Shown piece by piece: positions 16,533-24,870 of a stretch of 64,000 bases of DNA (its first letter is position 1; every line of letters begins with the position of its first letter). The DNA comes from Solibaculum_A intestinale (GTDB lineage: Bacteria; Bacillota; Clostridia; Oscillospirales; Acutalibacteraceae). Under the pieces are notes generated by a model, which saw nothing but the letters and a program-made list of their open reading frames with translations, ran no database searches and was not told the DNA's origin. Location: NCBI RefSeq assembly GCF_040096205.1, contig NZ_JBBMFD010000011.1:11141-75140 (forward strand). Direction: 5' to 3'. The translations under genes were made by a program, and so were the position numbers.

Positions 16533-17540
16533 ATGGACTTTATCAGAAATAAAGAAGTTAAAAGGCAAATTGTTGTCAGCAGTATTCTTATTCTATTTTG
16601 GGGCGGCATTGGCATTATCGTTGATAGCAAAGCTGTGTGGATTGTTCTGTCGGCTATCATTTCATCCAGTGCAGTTTCCCTCTTTTTCACATATCAGAGA
16701 TACAAGAAAATTGCTGATTTTAGTTTGCATATTGATAGGCTGTTACATGGAGATGAAAAAATTTCTTTTGGGCAGTTTCAAGAAGGTGAGTTATCTGTTT
16801 TACATGATGAAATATCCAAGATGACAAGACGGCTTATTGAACAGGCAGAAGCTCTGAAAATGGAGAAAGGTAATTTGGCAAATGCTTTAGCCGATATTTC
16901 ACATCAATTAAAAACACCTTTGACATCGCTGAATATCTTAAATGCTTCTCTGTGTAATGAGGAACTGACTGACGAAGAAAGGTATGAGCTGATCCGCGAA
17001 CAGACTATGCTCTTATCAAGAATGGAGTGGCTGATAGCCACACTTCTGAAAATATCCAAGCTGGATGCAGGAACGATTACTCTAAAGCCACAGGCGGTAT
17101 ACTTAAAAGATGTGGTAGAAAAAGCAATTCGTCCTCTGGAGATTGCGGCAGAATTAAAAATGCAGACAATCACGCAAGTGATTCCGGCAGAATTAAAACT
17201 ATCTCTTGATACTGATTGGACTGCTGAAGCCTTGGGGAATGTAATCAAAAACTGTATCGAACATTCACCAGAGGGCAGCACTATCGAAATCAAGGCAATA
17301 GAAAGACCTCTTTTGACACAGATCATTATAGAGGATAGCGGAACAGGTTTTCAGGAAAAAGACATCCCCCATTTATTTGACCGATTTTATCAAGGAAGTG
17401 GCTCTACAATCGGTAATGCCGGTTTGGGGTTGGCTCTGGCAAAGACGATCATTGTCAATCAGGGTGGTGTCATCCAAGCGAAAAATCGGGAGTCAGGCGG
17501 TGCAAAATTTGAAATCTGCTTTTATCGGGGGACTGCTTAA
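16533..17540 (+). CDS. Sensor histidine kinase
   Basis: 335 residues. Two membrane segments lie close together (about 14-30 and 36-55) with almost no extracellular loop, as in the intramembrane-sensing kinases paired with antimicrobial-peptide ABC transporters. The HisKA box is LADISHQLKTPLTSLNIL (about residue 120), with N-box NVIKNCIEHSP and G-boxes DSGTGF and GNAGLGLALAK. I chose the ATG giving MDFIRNKEV, next to the response-regulator stop. The lack of a sensor domain suggests that the signal comes through the transporter encoded next. Confidence 0.88.
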   Translation: MDFIRNKEVKRQIVVSSILILFWGGIGIIVDSKAVWIVLSAIISSSAVSLFFTYQRYKKIADFSLHIDRLLHGDEKISFGQFQEGELSVLHDEISKMTRRLIEQAEALKMEKGNLANALADISHQLKTPLTSLNILNASLCNEELTDEERYELIREQTMLLSRMEWLIATLLKISKLDAGTITLKPQAVYLKDVVEKAIRPLEIAAELKMQTITQVIPAELKLSLDTDWTAEALGNVIKNCIEHSPEGSTIEIKAIERPLLTQIIIEDSGTGFQEKDIPHLFDRFYQGSGSTIGNAGLGLALAKTIIVNQGGVIQAKNRESGGAKFEICFYRGTA

Positions 17541-17554
17541 TGCAGCCCCTTTTT
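17527..17554 (+). terminator. Partial terminator overlapping the kinase stop
   Basis: GGGG(GA)CTGC pairs with GCAGCCCC (17542-17549) around the stop codon, followed by TTTTT. It may reduce read-through into the transporter genes, which have their own promoter. Confidence 0.5.
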
Positions 17555-17567
17555 AAGTGACATTTTT

Positions 17568-17610
17568 GTAATGAAAAAGTAATGAAGCAGTCACTTGGCT
17601 TTGCTATACT
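17568..17610 (+). promoter_or_regulatory. Response-regulator-type promoter of the ABC transporter
   Basis: GTAATGAA occurs at 17568-17575 and again at 17579-17586, 11 bases apart, followed by TATACT near 17605. No good -35 box is present; the repeats cover that position, as in promoters activated by OmpR-family regulators. Confidence 0.55.
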
Positions 17611-17640
17611 GAATTGCAAAAATATATGGAGGAACTTTTT

Positions 17641-18321
17641 ATGGAGATATTAAGAGTAGAGAATATCTGCAAAACCTATGAAATGGACAATGCTCCTGTC
17701 CATGCTTTGTCAGATGTTTCTTTTTCCGTCGATAAAGGAGAGTTTGTTGCAATCATTGGAGCATCTGGGTCTGGCAAGTCTACCCTGTTGCACATTTTAG
17801 GTGGTGTTGACAGACCGACTTCGGGAAAAGTATTTGTGGATGGACAGGATGTTTATGAGCAAAATGAAGATGAATTGGCTGTATTCAGAAGAAGGCAGGT
17901 TGGGCTTGTCTATCAGTTTTATAATCTGATCCCGGTTTTGACTGTCGAGGAAAATATCACGCTGCCGATTCGATTGGATGGGCGTAAAATCAATCAGGAG
18001 CGTTTGAAAGAACTGCTATCCACACTCAAACTGGTAAAGCGTAGAAAGCACCTGCCAAGTCAGTTATCCGGCGGTCAACAACAAAGAGTGGCAATCGGAC
18101 GAGCGTTGATTAACGCACCTGCGATTATCCTTGCGGATGAGCCAACGGGAAATCTGGACACGGAGAACACAAGGGATATTATGAAACTTCTGCGTGAATC
18201 CAATGAAGTCTATCGCCAGACAATGATCCTGATTACCCATGACCGTGAAATCGCAATGCAGGCAGACCGTATTCTGGAAATTCAGGATGGCAGACTTGTG
18301 AGGGATGAGGTGATACGCTGA
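17641..18321 (+). CDS. ABC transporter ATP-binding protein (antimicrobial-peptide/MacB-BceA class)
   Basis: 226 residues. Walker A GASGSGKST (about 38-46), Q-loop YQFYNLIP, signature LSGGQQQR, Walker B IILADEPTGNLD, H-loop ITHD. The start at 17641 has TGGAGGAAC before it. It shares one base with the permease start (TGATG). Together with the two-component system it forms a Bce-like detoxification module, likely directed at bacitracin, lantibiotics or other cell-wall antibiotics; the substrate cannot be read from the sequence. Confidence 0.9.
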   Translation: MEILRVENICKTYEMDNAPVHALSDVSFSVDKGEFVAIIGASGSGKSTLLHILGGVDRPTSGKVFVDGQDVYEQNEDELAVFRRRQVGLVYQFYNLIPVLTVEENITLPIRLDGRKINQERLKELLSTLKLVKRRKHLPSQLSGGQQQRVAIGRALINAPAIILADEPTGNLDTENTRDIMKLLRESNEVYRQTMILITHDREIAMQADRILEIQDGRLVRDEVIR

Positions 18322-20825
18322 TGAATATGATTTTCATGCTTACACTCAGGAATCTGTTGTCGAATAAAAAGCGTACCCTACTCACACTTTTAACCATTCT
18401 TTTGTCAATCAGTATGATAACCGCTATTCTCTGTGGGGGATGGTCGTTGGTTGATTTTTTGAAAGAGAAAGAAAAAGTGTATGGTGGCGATTATGACTAC
18501 TACATGGAGGATTTGACTTGGGAGCAGGTTCAAGAGCTATATAGTCAAAACAATGTAGGCGAAGTTTCGCTTCTCCGCTTTGCCGGAAACAGTTTTTACG
18601 GGGAGAAATCCAACAGTACAATGCTCTCCGTTGGCGAGATTGACGAGAACTTTACCCAAAGATTTTCGTTAAATCAGTATTTGCTTGCAGGGCGTTTCCC
18701 GCAAGATGAAAATGAGATTGTTATTTCAGAATCTTTTTTGAAGAAAAACAACATGAATACAGAGATTGGAGATACGATTTCTTTAACTCTTGGTTCAAGA
18801 ATTTGGGATGAATATAATGCCCAGCTTTCCGGGCTGACAAATTATAGGGGCGAAGAAGAAAGCTTCGTTCCAACAAAAGAGAAAGCGTATGTAGTTGTTG
18901 GTATTCTGTCAGATGTGAATGACTCAAAAATCGCAGCAAACTATAATGCCTTTGCAGGTGTTGACAAAACGGCATCCGATTTTGCTGCGTATGTCAAGGC
19001 AAAGAATTTATCCAATTCGATCTATACAGAAGCCGAAGAAGTGGCTGCGGCAGTAGACAGTCATGTAGCAAAGTTTCATTCGGAATTGTTAGTCTATCAT
19101 GGAATTACCGGGGGTAAAGGAGCTGCAAAACTGATTGCTTTGGTGGTCATGGTCGTTTGTCTTTTGATGGCTGCATCTGCTTCAATGATCAGCAACGCCC
19201 TCTCCATTTCCTTACAGGAACGAATTAAGCAGATGGGAATGCTATCCAGTATTGGAGCCACAAAAGGGCAAAAACGCCTTAGCGTATATTTAGAAGCCTT
19301 CCTTTTGGGAGTGGTGAGCATACCCTTTGGATTGGTTGTTGGTATCCTGCTATCTGCTCTGTTATTAAGTGTGGTCAGGGCAGCTTTTGGAGAAACATTC
19401 ACTTTTGGCATCGTAGAACTGTCCTTGAAGGTAAACGGATTGATCCTGCTCGTCAGCGGATTATCCGGCATTGCTTCTTTGTACTTCGGAAGTAGAAAGC
19501 CTGTGAAGCAAGCAGCTAAAATTACAGTTATTGAAGCGATCCGCCAGTCTAACAATGCGGTATCAAGAAAGAAATTCCGTGACGGAAAAATCGTTTCTTT
19601 GGTTTTTGGCATTTATGGTTCGTTAGCAGCAAAAAATATTAAGCGTAATCCAAAACGCTTCCGAGCGATTACCGGCTCTATTTTCTTGTCGGTGGTAATT
19701 GCCCTTTCCTTATATAGTTTCTCTGATTTTATGCTTTATCAGACATCCTTGGATATGAAGGAGGACGGTTCCTGTTATACTGATGTGATTTCGATGATTC
19801 AATACAAAGATATTCCTGTCGCAATCGGGGCATTATCGGATGAAAATATCACTGCGGATGTTTCCTATTCTTTTCAGCGATATATGACCGCTGAATTTTC
19901 GCAGGAACAAATCAATCCTGATATGCAAGGATATTTTATCAATGGTACGAAAGCAGAGGTATATGTCGTAGGATTGGACGAAGAACATTTTGTCTCTTTT
20001 TGCGATGAAAATGGATTCAGTCTGGATGTGACAAATTTCAATCATGGAATTTTGCTCAATCAGACTATGGGATACTATAATTCGGCACAAAATCGGGTAA
20101 TTGCAGGCTCACCGTTTCTTATTGAACCGGGAACAGAAATCATTCCGCTGGGGGCATCCGAGGATGCCTTGCCGATTATCGTGGAAGAAATCGTTTCAGA
20201 AGAAAATGCAAATATCCAATCCATGTTTGTGAGAGATCGAGCTGTCCTCATCGTGCCTTTAAGTTATTTTAACTTGCTGATAGATGATAACGCCTATGTG
20301 GAAATGAGAATACAGACAGCACAGCATAAAGAAGCAATGGAATGTCTGGCTGACAGAGGATTTCCGCAAACTGTGGACATTGCAGCCGCAACGAATAATT
20401 CCAGACAGGTATATACGATTGCAAAACTGGTAATCTGCCTGTTCTCGATCCTGATGACGGTTATTATCAGCTTGAATGTTTGTAACACTATCTCGAATAC
20501 GATTCATTTGAGAAGAAGCGAATTTGCTGTTCTGCGTTCTGTTGGTATGACTGCCAAAGGATTAAAATGTACGCTATTGCTCGAAGCTGTTTTGTACGGC
20601 GTAAAAGCATTGGTTCTTGCGTTGCCTGTGAGCTTTTTGATTCATTGTGCTATCTACTACTTCATATCGTCGGGTATGACACCATTTGCTTTTTATATGA
20701 ACGGCGGTATTTATGCTCTTGCAGTTATGGCTGTCGGCGCTATGGTATGTATCGCTATGCTGTTTGCTGTTAGAAGCGTATCAAAGGTGGAAATTGTAGA
20801 GGAACTGAAATTGAGCAATATGTAA
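18321..20825 (+). CDS. FtsX-family ABC transporter permease
   Basis: 834 residues with an N-terminal membrane segment (LLTLLTILLSISMITAILC), a large extracellular domain, three segments around 255-380, another around 440-460, a second extracellular domain, and three C-terminal segments (from about 695). The FtsX repeats are recognisable (SLQERIKQMGMLSSIGATKGQ and HLRRSEFAVLRSVGMTAKG). It is the partner of the ATPase at 17641. AT-rich codon use contrasts with the ICE backbone. Confidence 0.88.
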   Translation: MNMIFMLTLRNLLSNKKRTLLTLLTILLSISMITAILCGGWSLVDFLKEKEKVYGGDYDYYMEDLTWEQVQELYSQNNVGEVSLLRFAGNSFYGEKSNSTMLSVGEIDENFTQRFSLNQYLLAGRFPQDENEIVISESFLKKNNMNTEIGDTISLTLGSRIWDEYNAQLSGLTNYRGEEESFVPTKEKAYVVVGILSDVNDSKIAANYNAFAGVDKTASDFAAYVKAKNLSNSIYTEAEEVAAAVDSHVAKFHSELLVYHGITGGKGAAKLIALVVMVVCLLMAASASMISNALSISLQERIKQMGMLSSIGATKGQKRLSVYLEAFLLGVVSIPFGLVVGILLSALLLSVVRAAFGETFTFGIVELSLKVNGLILLVSGLSGIASLYFGSRKPVKQAAKITVIEAIRQSNNAVSRKKFRDGKIVSLVFGIYGSLAAKNIKRNPKRFRAITGSIFLSVVIALSLYSFSDFMLYQTSLDMKEDGSCYTDVISMIQYKDIPVAIGALSDENITADVSYSFQRYMTAEFSQEQINPDMQGYFINGTKAEVYVVGLDEEHFVSFCDENGFSLDVTNFNHGILLNQTMGYYNSAQNRVIAGSPFLIEPGTEIIPLGASEDALPIIVEEIVSEENANIQSMFVRDRAVLIVPLSYFNLLIDDNAYVEMRIQTAQHKEAMECLADRGFPQTVDIAAATNNSRQVYTIAKLVICLFSILMTVIISLNVCNTISNTIHLRRSEFAVLRSVGMTAKGLKCTLLLEAVLYGVKALVLALPVSFLIHCAIYYFISSGMTPFAFYMNGGIYALAVMAVGAMVCIAMLFAVRSVSKVEIVEELKLSNM

Positions 20826-20867
20826 TCATTCAATCTAACAAAGCAACTGAAACAGAGGTAATAGAAA

Positions 20868-21230
20868 TTGCGTAAAAAGAAACTGGTAAAGAGAGTTGCA
20901 GGCATTGCTTTGACTGTTGGTGCAGTTATACTTGCCATTGTATGTGTTGGTAAAGTAAATCGCATTCAGAACGAAAAAGATATTATTGGCACATGGAAGG
21001 ATGCAAATGCTGAGGAGATATTTACCTTTCAAGAAAACGGGGAACTTGCTGTGAGTAAAGATATGCCCGATTCGGGTCTATCCTGCGGTGACGCATATTA
21101 TAGTTTTTCTTACTCGGATATAATCTGTGTTACACAGGGAAATAGTAGTGTAGAATTTGAGATAGAAGTAGATCAAAACGAATTGAAAATCTTCTTCATG
21201 GGACAAGAATATCTGGAATTGGAAAAGTAA
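20868..21230 (+). CDS. Small membrane-anchored protein of unknown function
   Basis: 120 residues from a TTG start (AGAGGTAATAGAA upstream). An N-terminal membrane segment (about 10-28, GIALTVGAVILAIVCVG) is followed by a short domain GTWKDANAEEIFTFQENGELAV, the pattern seen in small extracytoplasmic DUF-type proteins that accompany resistance transporters. It lies 42 bases after the permease and probably belongs to the same operon. It is the last gene before the right end of element B. Confidence 0.6.
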   Translation: MRKKKLVKRVAGIALTVGAVILAIVCVGKVNRIQNEKDIIGTWKDANAEEIFTFQENGELAVSKDMPDSGLSCGDAYYSFSYSDIICVTQGNSSVEFEIEVDQNELKIFFMGQEYLELEK

Positions 21231-21346
21231 TGATTACAAATAAAAGAAAACCATTGAGCCGATAATTCGCATCCTTTGCGGACTAACGGCTCTGCATATA
21301 TTTTGAACGCTATTTTCAGAAACATTGTGTTTTGCAGAAAAGCCCC

Positions 21347-21365
21347 TTGACAAATTCCATCTCAA
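21347..21365 (+). promoter_or_regulatory. Right end of element B with -35 box of the predicted circle-joint promoter
   Basis: TTGACA (21347-21352) is a perfect -35 box pointing out of the element. From its end to the TCAA core there are 13 bases. With four bases from the left end this makes a 17-base spacer to TAATAT (1523). Confidence 0.6.
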
Positions 21366-23147
21366 AAAGCTATGTTGGAGGAGTTCGCCGCACGACAGGG
21401 CTTTACAAACATTGTCCATTTCACGGACGATGGCATTAGCGGCACTTGCTTTGACCGTCCCGGATTTTTGGCAATGATGAAAGAGGTTGAAGCCGGGAAT
21501 GTGGAGTACCTGTGTATCAAGGACATGAGCCGCATGGGTCGTGACTATCTGAAAGTCGGTCAGATTATGGAAATCCTGCGTCAGCGTGGCGTTCGCCTTA
21601 TCGCCATCAATGACGGCGTGGACAGTGCCAGAGGGGACGATGATTTTACCCCTTTCCGCAACATCATGAACGAGTATTACGCCAGAGACACCAGCCGTAA
21701 AATCCGTTCCACTTTTCAATCCAAAGGCAAGTCCGGCAAGCACCTCACAGGCACGGTCATTTACGGCTATCTCTGGAACGAAGCCAGGGACCAATGGTTG
21801 GTTGACCCCGAAGCCGCTGATGTGGTCAAGCGCATCTTTGCCATGACGATTGACGGCTACGGTCCGTATCAGATCGCCAGCAAACTGAAATCGGAAAAGG
21901 TGCTTATTCCGTCTGCTTACCTTGCCCAACACGGCGAGGGCGTGAACAAAAACAAGACTTTCAAAGATGTGTACGGCTGGGGTTCTTCCACCATCTGCAA
22001 CATTCTTGAAAAGCGTGAGTATCTGGGACACACCATCAACTTCAAGACTCGAAAGCACTTCAAGGACAAGAAAAGCCATTATGTCCCGGAGGACGAATGG
22101 ACGATTTTCGAGAATACCCATGAAGCTATCATTGACCAGCAGACCTTTGACCTTGTGCAGAAAATCCGTGGGAATGTCAGACGCTACCCGGACGGCTGGG
22201 GCGAAGCAGCTCCCCTCACAGGCTTGCTTTATTGTGCCGATTGCGGCGGCAAGATGTATGTCCACCGTACCAACAACGGCAAGCGTATTTCTCAATATAC
22301 CTGTTCCCAATACAGCAAAGTCCCAGTTGGAAAGCTCTGCACGACACAGCACCGTATCAATGAAGATGTGGTACTGTCCCTTGTTTCCGAAATGCTCAAA
22401 GCTATTGCCGAGTATGCCAAGCATGACCGAGCTGAGTTTGTCCGTGTGGTGCAGGAAGCGCAGTCCAGCCAGCAGACGGCAGAGGTCAGAAAACAGCGCA
22501 CACGCCTTGCCACAGCAAAGCAGAGAGTTTCCGAGCTGGAAGTCCTGCTCTGCAAAATCTATGAGGACAACATTTTAGGCAAGCTGTCCGACAGCAGATA
22601 CGCCACTCTGGACGCTCAATACGAAAAGGAACAGTCCGAGCTTACCGCCGAAATCTCTGCTCTGGAAAAGGCTGTCAAGAGCTATGAGAAGCACGAAAAG
22701 GACGCTGATCGTTTTATCGCTCTGATTGACAAGTATGAGAACTTCGACAAGTTGACCATTGCCATGCTCAACGAGTTTATCGAGAAAATCCTTGTGCATG
22801 AGCGTGACCGTAAAGGCAGTATACAGACCACACAGGAGGTCGAGATTTACTTCAATTTTGTTGGGCGATTCGTTCCCCCGGCGTTTGGAGAAGTGGAGCT
22901 GACCCCGGAAGAATTAGAGGAAATCCGCAAGCGTGAGGAACGCAAGGACAGGCTTCATCAGAACTACTTGAAGCGGAAAGCCAGCGGAGCGCAGAAGCGA
23001 TACGAGGACAAAATCAAGGGGAGAAAAAAGGCAGAAATCGAAGCCAAGAAAGCCGCCATTCGTGCGGAGGACATTGCAAAGGGAGTGTTCGTCCCTGTCA
23101 GCAGTTTACCGCAGAGAGAGCCGATGAAAGGAGTACAAACAGCATGA
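21366..23147 (+). pseudogene. Large serine recombinase of element A, remainder (codons 36 onward)
   Basis: It begins KAMLEEFAARQGFTN directly at the right junction of B and continues through the resolvase domain (GISGTCFDRPGFLAMM, SRMGRDYLKV), recombinase domain (VIYGYLWNEARDQW), zinc ribbon (LLYCADCGGKM), coiled coil and a basic C-terminal tail. An ATG at 21372 could start a 591-residue protein, but that product lacks the catalytic serine, which remains at 1456-1458 in the first fragment, so it should not recombine DNA. It might still bind the element's ends. The stop overlaps the tnpV start by 4 bases. Confidence 0.9.
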
Positions 23148-23488
23148 ATATCACTTATACACAGAACGGCGATTATCTTATCCCGAACATCGTTATCCGC
23201 AAGACCAAGCCCCTCGGACACTACGGCAGACTTCGCAAGGCGTATCTGGAAATGCACCGTCCGATACTGTTCAATGAGCTGGTACTATCCGACAAGCTCT
23301 TTGAGCATTGCGCCGAGATTGACGAAGCGGCACGAAACCGCATGGAGCTGATCGTGCGGTCACTGGCAGAGCAAAACGGCGTGACCGAGCAACTGAAAGC
23401 TGAAAACCAAATGGAATGGGTGCGGCAGATGAACGCTTGCAAGGCGCAGGCAGAGGAAGTTGTGAAAGCAGAGTTGATTTATAATTGA
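23144..23488 (+). CDS. tnpV: TnpV-family protein of element A
   Basis: 114 residues with the family motifs GDYLIPNI, HYGRLRKAYLEMHRP, AENQMEWVRQMNACKAQAEEVV. It overlaps the recombinase stop by 4 bases, the standard order recombinase-tnpV of Tn4451-like elements. The function of TnpV is unknown. Homologues in this window lie at 1656 and, in an alternative reading frame, at 40479. Confidence 0.88.
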   Translation: MNITYTQNGDYLIPNIVIRKTKPLGHYGRLRKAYLEMHRPILFNELVLSDKLFEHCAEIDEAARNRMELIVRSLAEQNGVTEQLKAENQMEWVRQMNACKAQAEEVVKAELIYN

Positions 23489-23494
23489 GCGAGG

Positions 23495-23526
23495 AAGTCC
23501 GGGCAGAAAACTGTTCGGACTTTTCT
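23495..23526 (+). terminator. Terminator after tnpV
   Basis: AAGTCCG (23495-23501) pairs with CGGACTT (23516-23522), followed by TTTT. Confidence 0.6.
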
Positions 23527-23571
23527 CATATAGTCCAAAGTTGCGGTAGAATTGTTCACAAGTTTTATGGT

Positions 23572-23580
23572 ATAATTTGA
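23572..23580 (+). promoter_or_regulatory. Extended -10 promoter of the lipoprotein gene
   Basis: TGGTATAAT lies about 45 bases before the gene at 23625. No clear -35 box is present, but the TGn extension is typical of such promoters. Confidence 0.5.
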
Positions 23581-23624
23581 ATACGAAAATTAAGCAACAA
23601 ATCGGAATTTGAGGAGGTATTCAT

Positions 23625-24125
23625 ATGAAGAGAGCATTGCTTTTTATTTTCATGACGGTTTGTGTATTAGGAATGTCCGCCTGTAGCAGCAAAGACGCCA
23701 TGCCAGAAACATCAGATTCTGCCAGCAATCCGGTTCAGAATACAGATATCAGTAATCTGAATGGAGGAAAAATCTGGTCTGAACAAGATATTGTGTCTAT
23801 GTTCTCTCTTGTGCAAGAAACAGATTGGGAATACATAGACTGTGTTTTAATTCCAGATCATGCCAGTGACCGTGTTGGTGCAGTACTCTTCCGGAACGAT
23901 AAGGAGCAATCAAGCAATGTTGCGTTCTTTGATGCAGACGGATACTTTCAACAGTATGGCACATATGCAAGAATGTCTGACGAACCTGATTTTCAGTATC
24001 TCGGAGGTGGTGCGGTAACATTTAAGCTGGAAACAGAAGATGGTATAATCTATAACTACACGATCACAATCTCGATCGATGGCAGTAATGTGAATTTTAA
24101 AGCGGAAGATGATTTGCCAAAATAA
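23625..24125 (+). CDS. Putative lipoprotein, unknown function
   Basis: 166 residues with a lipoprotein signal peptide (MKRALLFIFMTVCVLGMSAC, lipid cysteine at residue 20) followed by a Ser/Asn-rich linker and a beta-rich domain without recognised motifs. AAGGAGGT-like GAGGAGGT precedes the start. It is AT-rich and placed as cargo between tnpV and the oriT of element A. It may help in envelope or antibiotic stress like neighbouring cargo, but this is only a guess. Confidence 0.7.
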   Translation: MKRALLFIFMTVCVLGMSACSSKDAMPETSDSASNPVQNTDISNLNGGKIWSEQDIVSMFSLVQETDWEYIDCVLIPDHASDRVGAVLFRNDKEQSSNVAFFDADGYFQQYGTYARMSDEPDFQYLGGGAVTFKLETEDGIIYNYTITISIDGSNVNFKAEDDLPK

Positions 24126-24151
24126 ATTCAAGTTTGTCGCACTGATAAAAA

Positions 24152-24200
24152 CCCTTTAGGAACTAAAGGGCGCACTTCTATACTCTCCTATCGGGAGTAT
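24152..24200 (-). other. oriT: oriT of element A (MOBQ/RSF1010-type nick region)
   Basis: On the minus strand a hairpin (24180-24187 with 24193-24200) is followed by two bases and AAGTGCGCCCTTT (complement of 24165-24177), the same layout as at 11843-11885. A second perfect hairpin CCCTTTAG-GAA-CTAAAGGG (24152-24170) overlaps the nick region. The cognate MobL gene starts at 26428, separated from oriT by the cfr-like cargo. Confidence 0.7.
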
Positions 24201-24399
24201 GTGCGTCCTGCGGAGCTTCATTCCCAGTCAGCAGAAGAAAACTGCCCGACCGAGAATGTTTCGTCACTTCGTTCCGTCAAGGGAGCTACACTCCCTTGCG
24301 CCGCTTATGCGGCTATCCCTTGTGGACTTGCCGTCTGCAAACAGCATAAAATGCTGTTCGCCGCCAGCAAGTTTGATATCAATAAATTTGGAGGAATTT
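24201..24399. other. Non-coding stretch after oriT
   Basis: About 200 bases with several short hairpins (for example AGGGAGCTACACTCCCT near 24279 and AGCATAAAATGCT near 24342). No gene is supported; the ORF open here begins upstream of a proper start at 24400. Confidence 0.4.
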
Positions 24400-24756
24400 A
24401 TGATAAAAAGAATGATGATGGCATTATGTATATTCGTTTGTACCTTTACTTTAGTTGCGTGTTCTGGACAGCAAACAAACGAACCACTTACTTTAGGTGT
24501 CAATGCGATAAAAACAGAAATTGATAAAGAAAATAAAATCATAACCACAAAAGATAGCGAAGAAAAAGGTGTTTTAGGGAATGATTGTCTTATTGACTGT
24601 TCCAAAATTCCAATGATTTATTCAAAATATGAGGTTATGAAGCGATGTATATCGGGAATGAATTTTCCGGATTATCGCTATGAGCAATTGATAAAGATGA
24701 TTTTTGCACAGCATATTCCTGACTTTCATTATTCAAGAGGAGAAAAGCCTACATGA
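24400..24756 (+). pseudogene. Lipoprotein fragment fused to a duplicated 5' end of the cfr-like gene
   Basis: The start has GGAGGAATTT before it. Residues 1-21 are a lipoprotein signal (TLVAC lipobox), followed by about 50 residues of a short domain. At 24613 the frame enters an exact copy of the first 118 bases of the cfr-like gene (MIYSKYEVMKRCISG...), then reads a 22-base spacer and stops at 24756. That stop overlaps the true cfr start by 4 bases (ATGA). The ORF therefore looks like a truncated lipoprotein gene that now acts as a translated leader, coupled to cfr. Confidence 0.7.
24613..24730 (+). repeat. 118-bp direct repeat, copy 1 (cfr 5' end)
   Basis: Identical base for base to 24753-24870, offset 140 bases. 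The 22 bases between the copies contain AGAGGAGAAAAG, the ribosome binding site of the full gene. Confidence 0.95.
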
Positions 24757-24870
24757 TTTATTCAAAATATGAGGTTATGAAGCGATGTATATCGGGAATG
24801 AATTTTCCGGATTATCGCTATGAGCAATTGATAAAGATGATTTTTGCACAGCATATTCCTGACTTTCATT
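24753..24870 (+). repeat. 118-bp direct repeat, copy 2 (start of the intact cfr-like gene)
   Basis: Second copy of the repeat at 24613-24730; here it continues into the full coding sequence. Confidence 0.95.

Larger units (their letters stand above)
1519..21365 (+). mobile_element. Element B: mobilizable, possibly self-replicating element nested in the recombinase gene of A
   Basis: The limits follow from rejoining the element A recombinase: TCAA at 1515-1518 on the left and 21362-21365 on the right, giving a frame SNQ-KAM without gap. It carries TnpV, three minus-strand genes, TnpW, an intact serine recombinase, CHC2 and P4-type primase genes, ParM/ParR, oriT, MobL, sigma/anti-sigma, and an ABC-transporter cassette. 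The last kilobases are AT-rich and appear to be cargo. No recombinase gene lies at either extreme end, which is odd for a serine-recombinase element; the intact one starts at 5763. The exact crossover bases within TCAA are not fixed by the data. Confidence 0.85.

Noticed and set aside
21234..22424. 396-codon ORF on the minus strand opposite the element A recombinase
   Set aside because: It runs through the right junction of element B and mirrors the recombinase codons, so it is not a gene.
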